Made by a program: the position numbers and the translations under genes. The notes beneath the pieces are model-generated. The model worked only from the letters and a program-made list of their open reading frames with translations. It had not been told where the DNA came from and searched no databases. DNA of 64,000 bases from JAKIWV01 sp963773945 (lineage in GTDB: Archaea > Thermoplasmatota > Thermoplasmata > Lutacidiplasmatales > UBA184), in contig CAVZDD010000005.1 in assembly GCA_963773945.1 (NCBI GenBank), forward strand, positions 124,001 to 188,000, given 5' to 3'. This document shows, piece by piece, positions 8,405 to 17,390 of this stretch; position 1 is the first letter of the stretch, and each line of letters opens with the position of its first letter.

Positions 8405-11400
8405 TCAGGACCCGGAGGTGGGGGGGTCCGAGGGGGGGTTCCCCGTCTGGGGGGGAGAAGTCCACGCCTGGGCGGGTGGAGAGCTCCGACGGCCGCGGGT
8501 CGCGGCGATGATCAAGAAGATGATCACCAGCACCGCAAGTAACCCGATGAGGCCGTAGGCCAGCGGGCTCAAGTAAGTGGACGAGGGCGTGGTGCTGGAG
8601 CTCGCGGTGAGGACGATCGTCTGCGAGGTCGTGGTCCCGCCCGTGACATCCACAAGGGCGACATAGGGCAGGTAGCCCGAGGCGGTCACTTCGACCGCGT
8701 GGAATCCGACGGCCAGGGTGATGTTGAACGCCCCACTCACGATGGTTTCCGTGTGGCCGTCCACCGATAGCGTCGCCGATGCCGGTGAGACGGTTCCGGC
8801 GAAGTAACCCGTGACCGATGTCGATGCGAGGACGATCGTGAGCGGCGTGGTGGCTCCACCGGAGACCGAGACATTGTTGCGGTAGGTGACGTACCCCGAG
8901 GCCGACGCGACGACCGAGTGGACGCCGGGTGTGGCCGAGACGCTGAATGCGCCATCCGTCACGGTCGCTGGCGTGCCGTCGACCGTTAGGGTTGCCGTCG
9001 CAGGTGTCACGGTACCCGAGATCGTTCCCGACGTGCTCGTGAAGATGATCGGAATCGTCTGCGCGACGCCCGACACGAGCGGGCTCCCGGAGGCCGGGGA
9101 GGCGGTGGATTCGGCCACCACGCCCACGGTGTACTCGTAAGACCCGTTGGTCAGGAAGAACGAGATCTCGTTGGTCCAGGACGTAATTTCCCACCCATCG
9201 ACCGTGACCGACCAGTACGTCCCGGCCGGCAGCCCGCTCTCCGTGAACTCGACCGCCGAAACATTGCCGACGAGCGACCCCGGCGGGAGGGGAGCGGAAT
9301 CATTACCGAGGGCGATGAAGCCGTCCTCGTCGTAGGGGACGCCGTACGGGTTGAATGAGAGGCCGTAGTCGGCCCAGAAGTTCCCGCCTTGCCACGAGGT
9401 GTCAGCGATACTGCCGACCAGCGGGACCTGGGAAAAGCCCGGCGCGTACGCGACGACCGACGCGGCCTCCGGAGTCACGTTCCAAGTGTTGGCGTTCATC
9501 TCCGCCAGGTCGGTGAAGTCGTTGAACTCGTACTCCTGCGCCAGGAGGGGGAAGTAGGAGTACGGGTCGAGGAAGGCGTTGTTGTAGATCAGGTCCCCCG
9601 ACTCCGCCTCGGTAATCCCGTTGAGTGGCGTTTGGGCTGGTGGAACGGGCGCTTCCGTAGGGGCGGGAGTGACCGCTACGATCGTGTTTCCCCATAGCGT
9701 GTTGTCCGTGCCTCCGTAGAGGTAGATGCCCTCGACCGTGTAGTCGATGAGGTTGTCCGCCACGAGGTTGTGAGAGGAGTTCCAGAACGAGATCTGGCTA
9801 GGTGTCTCAATGTCCTCGAAGAAGTAATAGACGTCCAAGTACGGGAAGTACCAGGTACCGGGAAGGACCGAATCGACGATCGCCACATTCGACGCCTGCC
9901 AGAACCAGAGTGGCATCGAGTTCGTCGCAGGCACGTAGAGATAGGGGACGGCTACGCTGAACGGAGCCGCGTCGATGACCTCGACCGACGCGGTTGTGTT
10001 CATCAAATAAAGCCCGGCGAAGAACACCGGGAACGTCCAGTCGTTCAACACTCCGAAAATGCTGTCGATCGGAGCCGACTGGTCGTTGTCGATGATGTAT
10101 GGGTCCGACGGGGTGCCCGTGCCTCCCGAAGAGATCGAGGGCAGCTGGGCGTTGCCCCACGCCCACAGCGGGGTGTAGATCCCCTGGGTCGCATCCGGTG
10201 TAAGGGTCACGGTCCAAGTCTGCGCGGTGGTCAGCACGCCGGAGGCGCTGGAGGCGGGGTCGTAATTGCTGAGTCCGGCCACGAAGGCGTAGCTGACATC
10301 GGGGCTGAGGTAGATCGTGGTCGTGTCAACGAGCGGTGCCCATTCGGGGAAAGTGTTGGAGAAATTCGTCGACGTGGTTGGGTAGACAAACACCCACGCG
10401 TTCGCGGGCGAGACATCCAAGGTAACGGCCTCCGTCCCGGGTTGGCCCGAGGCATCCCAGAGGCCTCCCAGAATCGACGGGCCCGTGGTCATCACCGCGA
10501 CCTGCTGGCCGGGAGTCCCCTGCCAGCTCACCGAAGCGCCGGTCACCGTCTCACCGGTCTCGCCCCCGTAGTTGTAGGCGGAGGGAACGCTCTGCAACTT
10601 GTCCGAGGAGGCGTTGAGGTAGTGGAGCTGGAGCTCCGCGTTGGCGGAAAGTAGGTCCGTCTGGCTGCCGCCGCCAGGGCCCCCGACGTCGAGCTCGAAG
10701 TCATCCGCCCCGCCGATCGAGTTGTACGTATAGCCCTGGGCCGAGAAGTTGCTCGGATGGGAAATCGCAGGCGACGACCCGCCGGTACTGTTGAACACCA
10801 CATAGTCCCAGTTGGAGTAGTTGTAGAGGACCGACGCGCCGCGAGTGATCAGAGCGTTGTACTGTAACTCCTCCTCGCCTCCGTGGGTGGGGTTCTTGAG
10901 CGAGTCCATCGTGAAAGTGATCGAGAATGGGTAGGCGAGGCTAAACGTCGGTCCGACGGTAAAGTAGACGTTGGGCGACTCGATGCTACCGTCCGGGCCG
11001 TGGGCGATGATCGAGTTCGTCGGAAGGGTGGAGTCAACCGTCGTGTAGTTCCAGGTATCCGAGACGAGCGTTCCCTGGCCGAGGATTTGGTTGTAGTAGA
11101 TGGTGTCCTGGGTCCAGTAGTCGAATGTGTCGTTCCCCCAGATCGTAACGTTGGTCAGCCAAGCGTTCTGCTGCACCGAGTACCCGCCGGGATTTGTGAA
11201 GTAGGTGTCTGTGGGGGATTGAAGTCCGGCGCCGAAGACCGTGAAGTTACCTTGCAGCTCGGTCGTGTTCAGGTAGTACGGGACCACCGAGCCTCCGGTT
11301 CCGTTCCGTAAGCCGTAGTCGCTGATCCCCATCGGCGCTGGCGCGCCGCTGGAGTAGAAGGGGGTAATGTAACCCTGAGCGCGTGCCTGTGCCTGCTGGG

Positions 11401-11698
11401 CGGCCGTCGCCGGCGGATGCGGGAGCGACATCAAGCGACCGTCGGGTCCGGCGGCCCGGGCCGCGGCCATCGCGTGCTGGACCAATGGAGACGAGGAGGC
11501 GGGGGAGGCCTGGGCGGGAATTGATCCGAACGTCCGGCCACTCGGAGCGGAAGGTGTCGCGGGGGTACGAGCCCCGATCGATAGACCCCCCGCAGGAACA
11601 TGGGTCCCTACGGGTGCCGCGACCGCGAGGAGGCCCAGCGCGGAAACCGTCAGAATCGCCGCTGTCAACAACACAACGACCAAGGACGCTCGCGGCAT
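8405..11698 (-). CDS. Thermopsin-family secreted protein with PEGA-like repeats and C-terminal anchor
   Basis: 1097 aa. An N-terminal signal peptide (residues about 5-30) is followed by a thermopsin (peptidase A5)-like region, recognisable from GISDYGLRNG, PYYLNTTELQGNFT, NVTIWGNDTFDYWTQD and SLAYPFSITFTMDS. A beta-helix-like stretch with NLIDYTVEGIYLYGGTDNTL comes next, then a VEFTESGLPAGTYWSVTV segment typical of Thermoplasmatota/Thermoproteota surface proteins. Two PEGA-like repeats follow (GTVTPATATLTVDG and GTVSPASATLSVDG), then a transmembrane helix (about 1040-1065) and a proline-rich cytoplasmic tail. It is probably a cell-surface acid protease or binding protein; the A5 catalytic residues are not firmly established, so activity cannot be read off. 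Confidence 0.8.
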   Translation of the reverse strand: MPRASLVVVLLTAAILTVSALGLLAVAAPVGTHVPAGGLSIGARTPATPSAPSGRTFGSIPAQASPASSSPLVQHAMAAARAAGPDGRLMSLPHPPATAAQQAQARAQGYITPFYSSGAPAPMGISDYGLRNGTGGSVVPYYLNTTELQGNFTVFGAGLQSPTDTYFTNPGGYSVQQNAWLTNVTIWGNDTFDYWTQDTIYYNQILGQGTLVSDTWNYTTVDSTLPTNSIIAHGPDGSIESPNVYFTVGPTFSLAYPFSITFTMDSLKNPTHGGEEELQYNALITRGASVLYNYSNWDYVVFNSTGGSSPAISHPSNFSAQGYTYNSIGGADDFELDVGGPGGGSQTDLLSANAELQLHYLNASSDKLQSVPSAYNYGGETGETVTGASVSWQGTPGQQVAVMTTGPSILGGLWDASGQPGTEAVTLDVSPANAWVFVYPTTSTNFSNTFPEWAPLVDTTTIYLSPDVSYAFVAGLSNYDPASSASGVLTTAQTWTVTLTPDATQGIYTPLWAWGNAQLPSISSGGTGTPSDPYIIDNDQSAPIDSIFGVLNDWTFPVFFAGLYLMNTTASVEVIDAAPFSVAVPYLYVPATNSMPLWFWQASNVAIVDSVLPGTWYFPYLDVYYFFEDIETPSQISFWNSSHNLVADNLIDYTVEGIYLYGGTDNTLWGNTIVAVTPAPTEAPVPPAQTPLNGITEAESGDLIYNNAFLDPYSYFPLLAQEYEFNDFTDLAEMNANTWNVTPEAASVVAYAPGFSQVPLVGSIADTSWQGGNFWADYGLSFNPYGVPYDEDGFIALGNDSAPLPPGSLVGNVSAVEFTESGLPAGTYWSVTVDGWEITSWTNEISFFLTNGSYEYTVGVVAESTASPASGSPLVSGVAQTIPIIFTSTSGTISGTVTPATATLTVDGTPATVTDGAFSVSATPGVHSVVASASGYVTYRNNVSVSGGATTPLTIVLASTSVTGYFAGTVSPASATLSVDGHTETIVSGAFNITLAVGFHAVEVTASGYLPYVALVDVTGGTTTSQTIVLTASSSTTPSSTYLSPLAYGLIGLLAVLVIIFLIIAATRGRRSSPPAQAWTSPPQTGNPPSDPPTSGS

Positions 11699-11918
11699 GT
11701 CGGCGCGGTCAGGTGCCGTGAGCTACTTGAACGTTCTTGGCCGGCCGGCTCATAATTTGGTGCGAACCCGAACCGGACTCGCCGACCAACGAAAGATCGA
11801 GGAACCGCTCGGCTATCACAAGACCGGAGGGACCCGTTAGGAACCTAGTTTTCCGGCAGGCCCTCGCACCCGAGACGGGCGTCTCGCAACGCGCTAGGGT
11901 ACTCTGGCCTCGGCCGCG

Positions 11919-12377
11919 CTAGAGGTACAGCTCGTAGTGGAGGAACAGCTCGTCCCGTTTCCAGCCGTGGGCCTCGTAGAGTTTCTGCGCCGGATTATCG
12001 ACGGCGGTCTCGAGACTGAGACCATCGGCGCCGGTCTCCTTGGCGAGCTGCTTCGCGCGGTCGAGCAAGAGCGAGGCCACTCCTCTCCGTCGAGCCGCAG
12101 GCACGACGTAGAGGTCGTACAGAACCCACCACGCCCTCATCGAAAGAGACGCGAAGGTCGGGTAGAGCTGGGTAAAGCCCACCGTGGAGCCGGACTCTTC
12201 TGCGAGGAACACGACGCTCTCGCCTCGGCTCAGTCGGTCGGTCAAGAAGCGTCGAGCGATGTCGGGACTGGAAGGCCGGTGATAGAAGTCCCGGTACGCT
12301 TCGAACAACGGGACGAGGCGGTCAACGTCCTGCAGGGTCGCTCGGACGACGCGAATCGTGGCAACCGGCGCCGGCAT
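11919..12377 (-). CDS. GNAT-family N-acetyltransferase
   Basis: 152 aa, one GNAT domain. The acetyl-CoA pyrophosphate loop is seen in VVPAARRRGVASLLLDRA (residues about 90-107), preceded by the beta-strand LYDLYVV and followed by the C-terminal ETAVDNPAQKLYEAHGWK typical of the fold. The substrate (amine, amino acid or protein N-terminus) cannot be told. ATG at 12377. It lies 69 nt downstream of the gamma-glutamyltransferase gene on the same strand, so the two may be co-transcribed. Confidence 0.85.
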   Translation of the reverse strand: MPAPVATIRVVRATLQDVDRLVPLFEAYRDFYHRPSSPDIARRFLTDRLSRGESVVFLAEESGSTVGFTQLYPTFASLSMRAWWVLYDLYVVPAARRRGVASLLLDRAKQLAKETGADGLSLETAVDNPAQKLYEAHGWKRDELFLHYELYL

Positions 12378-12446
12378 TCTAACGGCCCCCGAGCGCGGCC
12401 GGACGTTGAACCTTACGCTGGTCAGACTCGATCAAGGGTCACGGCT

Positions 12447-13934
12447 CTAGAAATCTTCCCGGCCAGGAATCATCAGGCGTCCTTCCCCCCGGGGGTCGAT
12501 TCCCGCCGAGACCTCCGCTCCGGCCTGAATGCCCTGGCAGTGCCCCATCTCCGAAGAGGAGGCCGGTAGCGGGACGGAGGCCGACAACCTCCGCCCGGTC
12601 TCCGCGACCAGTCGGCCGGGACGGTAGATAGTGGCCGGGTACGCGAACCGGGGAGCCGAAATCGCGTCCTGGATCGGGAGGCCACGGTCCAAGATGGCGG
12701 AGATCACTTGGACATTGACCTGGGGTTGGACATCGCCCCCCATTGAACCGAGGAGGATCAGGTCCGGTCCGACCGCCGCCGTGGCCATGAGGGTGTGGAA
12801 GGTCTTTTTCCGAGGGGCGACAACGTTCTGGTGGGTCCGATCGAGCGTGAAGTAGGCGCCGCGGTCGTTCAAGTTGATGCCGGTCCCGGCTACCGTGTGC
12901 CCGGACCCAAACCCCTCGTAGTTGCTCTGGATGACGCTGAGGCCCACCGTTCCGTCGAACACAGAGAAGGCCGTCGTGTCCCGGCCGGCGGGCGACCGTT
13001 CGGAATCCGTCTCCTCTGAAGGGGACGACGAGCGAGAATGCTGCCAGTCGCGAGGAAGGGGGAGAAGGTCGGGATCCCCGATGCTTCGCGCCCGGAATTC
13101 ATAGGCCGGATACATGGTCTCAACCAACGTGTCGGCGTACTTTTCCGGAGCCATTGTGCCAAGACCGAATCCCTCGAGGCGGGCGAGCCAGTACAACGCG
13201 GTCGCGCCTTGGCTGTTGGGCGGTGTCGTGTAGACGTCGTATCCGCGGTATCGGGCCCGCAAGGGGGCGGGATGAGTGGGCTCGTAGCGGTCGAGGTCAC
13301 CGAATCGGAGGAGTCCTCCCTTCTCGAGCATATCGCGCTCGATGGACCGGGCGATCTCTCCATGATAGAACCCCTGCCCTCCGTCCCCGGCGATTCTCTC
13401 CAAAGTTCGAGCTAAGTCCGGTTGGCGAAGTGTTTCCCCCAGCCGGTGCCCTCCGTAGATGGCTTGCCAACTCGGATCCCCCCACGGCATTCCCTCAATG
13501 GCCCTCGCCAAAAGCGGAGTGACGGGAACGCCTTCGCGGGCGCATCGGATGGCGGGGGCGAGGAGTTCGGGAAGCCGCAGGCTCGCGCGTTCGGCGAAGA
13601 AGGACCACCCCGCGACGAGGCCGGGGACCATGAAGGAGGCCAGAGGGCCGCGATCGGGAATGGCCGAGAGCCCGGCCGCTTCAAACCGCTCGGGCGTCGC
13701 GAGGTCCGCCGAAGGGCCGCTCGCGTTGAGCGTCTCCACCGATTGGTCCCGGATGACGGCAAAGAGGTCTGAGCCCAACCCGTTCGCCTGGGGCAGAACA
13801 ACGGGTAGCGCGGCGCTGATCGCCAATGCCGCGTCGTAGGCGTTCCCTCCTCGATCCAGGATCTCTTGCCCGATCCTGTTCGCGTACGGATGTGCGGTGG
13901 CGACGGCGGTGTCCTTGGGGGGTCGGGGTGTCAT
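12447..13934 (-). CDS. ggt: Gamma-glutamyltransferase family Ntn-hydrolase
   Basis: 495 aa. The family is recognised from AHPYANRIGQEILDRGGNAYDA at the N-terminus, GFYHGEIA, YTTPPNSQGATALYWLARLE, the autoprocessing site DTTAFSVFD (Thr nucleophile exposed by self-cleavage), GFGSGHTVAGTGINLND and the SMGGDVQPQVNVQVI block of the small subunit. It transfers or hydrolyses gamma-glutamyl groups; several archaeal members act on other gamma-glutamyl or acyl compounds. No signal peptide is evident, so it is probably cytoplasmic. ATG at 13934. It diverges from the surface protein at 14034. Confidence 0.87.
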   Translation of the reverse strand: MTPRPPKDTAVATAHPYANRIGQEILDRGGNAYDAALAISAALPVVLPQANGLGSDLFAVIRDQSVETLNASGPSADLATPERFEAAGLSAIPDRGPLASFMVPGLVAGWSFFAERASLRLPELLAPAIRCAREGVPVTPLLARAIEGMPWGDPSWQAIYGGHRLGETLRQPDLARTLERIAGDGGQGFYHGEIARSIERDMLEKGGLLRFGDLDRYEPTHPAPLRARYRGYDVYTTPPNSQGATALYWLARLEGFGLGTMAPEKYADTLVETMYPAYEFRARSIGDPDLLPLPRDWQHSRSSSPSEETDSERSPAGRDTTAFSVFDGTVGLSVIQSNYEGFGSGHTVAGTGINLNDRGAYFTLDRTHQNVVAPRKKTFHTLMATAAVGPDLILLGSMGGDVQPQVNVQVISAILDRGLPIQDAISAPRFAYPATIYRPGRLVAETGRRLSASVPLPASSSEMGHCQGIQAGAEVSAGIDPRGEGRLMIPGREDF

Positions 13935-14033
13935 GTGGCCGGCCTCCCAGATCGCCTGTCCATCGAATTGGGCCCCTAGGCTGACCCAACCATCCCTCCT
14001 CTACTAAGTATCTGAAACCGATAGCGGCCGCCG

Positions 14034-15620
14034 ATGCTTCGACCAATCTGCCCACGGAGACAACCGAAAATCCTCCCCGTCGCGGTGCTGTGCATCTCGC
14101 TCGCTGCGTGGGTCTGCTCGGCGTCCGCGGTGGGCTCCGGACCCGTCGTCCGCGCACCCGCGATCCTCGACGTTTCATCTACCACGACCGATGCGGCTCC
14201 CGCAGCCCCCCGCAGTGCCGTCTCGCCGGCATCGGCCGACCCGAGCTTCCAATGGGTGAACTTAACCACGGCTCACATGCCCGGCGCCCGCTTAGACGGG
14301 GGGCTGGTCTGGGACTCGACCGACGGCTATTCGTTGCTGTTCGGCGGAGACGACTACGGCGCATCCCCTCTGCACTACTACAATGACACCTGGAAGTTCT
14401 CGGGCGGGGTCTGGACGAACCTCACCAACGTGGCGGACGCCCCCGAGGCTCGCAGCGGATTCGAGATGGCGAACGACCCGGGAGATGATGAGGTCGTGCT
14501 GTTCGGCGGTGTTCCGGACGTCGCGACGGTTCCGTATCATGACACGTGGACCTACGCCGGTGGGGTCTGGACCAACATCTCGAGCACGGTGTCGACGCCT
14601 CCGCCGAATCTGTACTGGGGCGCGATGGCCTACGACAACACGACGAGCTCGGTGATCCTGTTTGGGGGCGTCGAGATGTCCGTTGGGGATTACACCAACG
14701 AGACCTGGTCGTTCCACGCGGGCCAGTGGACGCAGCTCCTACCGACGGTCTCGCCTCCCGCCCGGAATAGTGAGTCGATGGTCTGGGACCCCCAGGCCAA
14801 CGAGCTCCTGATGTTCGGAGGACAGGACGAGTCCGGCTCGCTCAACGACACCTGGGGGTTCACCGGGTCCACCTGGGTCCAGCTCACCACCACCGGCGCG
14901 CCGAACCCGCGATGGGGGGCAGGACTTGCGTACTTCCCCCCGTTGCATCAGGTCGTGCTGTTCGCCGGCAACGGGGCGCCCAACTACGATGAGTACACCT
15001 ACGCCAGTGGAATGTGGACGGCGTATGCCGCCACGAGTCCGAATCCCGGCCAGACGACCGGCCTGAACGACATGACGTACGATTACGGGGACAACTACGT
15101 TCTAATGACCCAGGAGTCGCTGGACTACGCCAACTATACCTGGGCATTGAATCTCACCTCCGGCGCGTCCCCACCGCCGCTCCAAGTGACGGTGTCGGCG
15201 ATGCCCCAGAGCGGCAGCGCGCCCCTCCAGGTCGACTTCACGTCCGACGTCTCTGGAGGCACGCCTCCGTACACCTACGCTTGGACGTTCGGAGACGGAG
15301 GCACGTCCACCCTCGCGGCACCCACGTACGGCTATCCCTCGGCGGGAATGTTTACTGCCACGTTGGTCGTGACGGACCATGCGGGTGCCATGATCTCGAA
15401 GAGCGTCACCATCACGGTTTCGAAGATGGCCCCGATCGTCGGCGGGCAGTCGACTAGTTGGGGAAGTTACGTCATCGTCGGAATCGGGATCATCGCCCTC
15501 GTGATCGTGATCATTCTCACCGTCTTCGTGATCCTTCCCTGGAACCGCCGTCGAAAGAACCAACCCCCGCCAGCGAGCAACTCACCCCCGGGTCCTCCGG
15601 GAGCCGGGCCATCTGGATAG
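14034..15620 (+). CDS. Secreted kelch-repeat protein with PKD domain and C-terminal membrane anchor
   Basis: 528 aa. A signal peptide (about 12-33) is followed by five or six kelch-type units, each with LFGG and a D-x-W motif (for example YNDTWKF, HDTWTYAGGVW, NETWSFHAGQW, NDTWGFTGSTW), predicting a beta-propeller. A PKD domain follows (PLQVDFTSDVSGGTPPYTYA, then W-FGDGG), then a transmembrane helix (about 480-503) and a basic, proline-rich tail. It should sit on the outer face of the membrane and bind glycans or proteins (family knowledge). Start ATG 14034; TACTAAGTAT 22 nt or so upstream is a possible TATA box. Confidence 0.82.
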   Translation: MLRPICPRRQPKILPVAVLCISLAAWVCSASAVGSGPVVRAPAILDVSSTTTDAAPAAPRSAVSPASADPSFQWVNLTTAHMPGARLDGGLVWDSTDGYSLLFGGDDYGASPLHYYNDTWKFSGGVWTNLTNVADAPEARSGFEMANDPGDDEVVLFGGVPDVATVPYHDTWTYAGGVWTNISSTVSTPPPNLYWGAMAYDNTTSSVILFGGVEMSVGDYTNETWSFHAGQWTQLLPTVSPPARNSESMVWDPQANELLMFGGQDESGSLNDTWGFTGSTWVQLTTTGAPNPRWGAGLAYFPPLHQVVLFAGNGAPNYDEYTYASGMWTAYAATSPNPGQTTGLNDMTYDYGDNYVLMTQESLDYANYTWALNLTSGASPPPLQVTVSAMPQSGSAPLQVDFTSDVSGGTPPYTYAWTFGDGGTSTLAAPTYGYPSAGMFTATLVVTDHAGAMISKSVTITVSKMAPIVGGQSTSWGSYVIVGIGIIALVIVIILTVFVILPWNRRRKNQPPPASNSPPGPPGAGPSG

Positions 15621-15623
15621 GCG

Positions 15624-16457
15624 CTAGCGCGCCGGAAGTCCGAATAGAGCCGCCGCGTTGTCGTAGAGTATCGCCGACAGTTCGGCGGGGGTAAAGCCAT
15701 ACGAGCCGACCGCGGCGGCCGCCGCCTTCGGCATATCCATCGGGTAGTCGCTGCCGAACAGGAGCCGGTCCACGCCGACCTTCCGGCACACCCAGGCGAA
15801 CTGCTCCACAAAGGGACCCCCCGCGAGCAGGCCCGCCGTGGCCGAGAGGTCGATCCACACATTCCGACGCCACCACGGATACCGCGCAAGGACCTCGTAG
15901 ACCAGCAAGGTAGGGAATTGCGGACCGTGCGCGTGCGCGAGGACTAGCCGAGCCTCTGGCACAGCCATCGCGAGCTGTACGAACTTGCCCGGCTGGTTCG
16001 CGTCGAACGGAGAGTATCCGTCGAAAATGACCGGCAACCGATGCTCGGTCGCGCGCGCCACCACGGCGGTGACCGTCGGGTCCGCCACATCGAACTGCTG
16101 GGTGTTCGGATGGAGCTTGATCGCCCGCGCGCCCACCTCGACGACGCGGTTGAGCTCGAGCAGCGCTTCCGGACCGTCCCCGGGATGTACCGAGCAGACC
16201 GGGAGGAACTTGCCGCCCCGTTCCTTCCCCAACGCCAAGACCTTGTTGTTCAGCGATCGGGTCCGAGGAAGATCCCCGCGCGGGGCCATGACGAAGGCAG
16301 CGACGAACCGGATATCGAGACCCTTGCAGATTCGAAGATAATCGTCGGCACTGTGTGAAGTTCCCAAGATTGGGGACTCCCCGGGAAGCATGGGGTGGGT
16401 ATGGGCGTCGATGAGGGGTCCGGGCTTGGTGGGAGCGGTGCGTTTACGTCCTGGCAT
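15624..16457 (-). CDS. Amidohydrolase family 2 metal-dependent hydrolase (third copy)
   Basis: About 277 aa from the ATG at 16457. It shows DAHTHPM (N-terminal HxH), AIKLHPNTQQFD (Lys strand), VIFDGYSPFDANQ, LVLAHAHGPQFP and LLFGSDYPMDMPKAA (catalytic Asp). It belongs to the same superfamily as the pair at 3.8-5.6 kb but is clearly more distant. In-frame starts also exist at 16481 and 16538; 16457 is preferred because conservation begins just after it and because the 16538 start would sit 4 nt from the divergent frame. Cytoplasmic, substrate unknown. Confidence 0.8.
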   Translation of the reverse strand: MPGRKRTAPTKPGPLIDAHTHPMLPGESPILGTSHSADDYLRICKGLDIRFVAAFVMAPRGDLPRTRSLNNKVLALGKERGGKFLPVCSVHPGDGPEALLELNRVVEVGARAIKLHPNTQQFDVADPTVTAVVARATEHRLPVIFDGYSPFDANQPGKFVQLAMAVPEARLVLAHAHGPQFPTLLVYEVLARYPWWRRNVWIDLSATAGLLAGGPFVEQFAWVCRKVGVDRLLFGSDYPMDMPKAAAAAVGSYGFTPAELSAILYDNAAALFGLPAR

Positions 16458-16619
16458 CCGAGGCGTGAATCGCCTGCTCATCAATATGGTGTTGGGTCCC
16501 GCCGGGAGCGAAGGCGGACGCCTGGAAGACTCGTTCACTAAGTGAACACCGTTCGTAGCGACATCACAGACAAAGCGCTTATCAACGGGCCCCCTGTGTT
16601 CGGAATCGGTCGTCGTAAG

Positions 16620-17390
16620 ATGGGGGATTTCCCGCTCTTCATCGTCCTGACCAGCGTGATGGGGCTTTCCATCTTCCTCTCGCTTCCGATCGTCTACAAC
16701 AAGCGGGCCCAGGGCCGCTGGGCTGTCGGTCTCAACGCCGCGGCGATAGGGATTCTAATCTTCCTCTTGGCGGACATCTTTTCCGACGTGAGTCCGATCC
16801 TCTATCCCAACGGCTACGTCGCCAACCTGGGTTACTCGTTCCTGTTCGGGGCGGCCTTCCTCATCGCGTTTGTGGGGCTCTATGTGGTCGACAATCTCCC
16901 GGGTCGCTCTACCGCGCCAGCAGAGGGGGGCCCGAGAGCGACCGCCATGATCATCGCGCTCGGAATCGGACTTCAGAACCTGACCGAGGGTCTGGTCTTC
17001 GGCGCCAATTGGGTAAAGGGAACCGTCGGGATTCTCGCGGTCGTCTTCGTCGGATTTTTTCTTCAAAATGTGACCGAGGGATTTCCAATCGCCTCGCCGT
17101 TTCTCGGAACGGATGCGAAACCGAGTGTGGCGCTCATGGCCGGCCTCTTCCTCATCGGCGGGCTCCCTACCATCATCGGCGGCGCGATGGGGTACTACTG
17201 GAGTAGCAATCTGTTTCTCATCTTCTTCGATGCGCTGGCCATCGGCGCGATTGGATACGTGATTCTCCCGATGCTCCGGGTGGCCTTCCGCCCCTTGGAC
17301 TCCCGCGAGGCAGCGGTCCGACGTAACCGGTTGGTCTACGTGGGCGTGATGGTCGGTTTCCTGATCGGGTTCGCCGTAAATGCCATCTGA
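16620..17390 (+). CDS. ZIP-family metal transporter-like membrane protein
   Basis: 256 aa with about eight transmembrane helices. The ZIP signatures are present in altered form: GIGLQNLTEGLVFG in the fourth helix region and FLQNVTEGFPIASP in the fifth, matching HNxPEG-type metal-binding helices but with Gln in the His position both times. The ATG at 16620 is chosen because the region just upstream holds a likely TATA (GCGCTTATC, about 16577) and because the longer frame from 16542 adds a soluble extension. It would import or export a divalent metal such as Zn, Fe or Mn. The next gene, an HTH plus ferritin-like protein, overlaps its stop codon, which suggests metal-linked co-expression. Confidence 0.75.
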   Translation: MGDFPLFIVLTSVMGLSIFLSLPIVYNKRAQGRWAVGLNAAAIGILIFLLADIFSDVSPILYPNGYVANLGYSFLFGAAFLIAFVGLYVVDNLPGRSTAPAEGGPRATAMIIALGIGLQNLTEGLVFGANWVKGTVGILAVVFVGFFLQNVTEGFPIASPFLGTDAKPSVALMAGLFLIGGLPTIIGGAMGYYWSSNLFLIFFDALAIGAIGYVILPMLRVAFRPLDSREAAVRRNRLVYVGVMVGFLIGFAVNAI

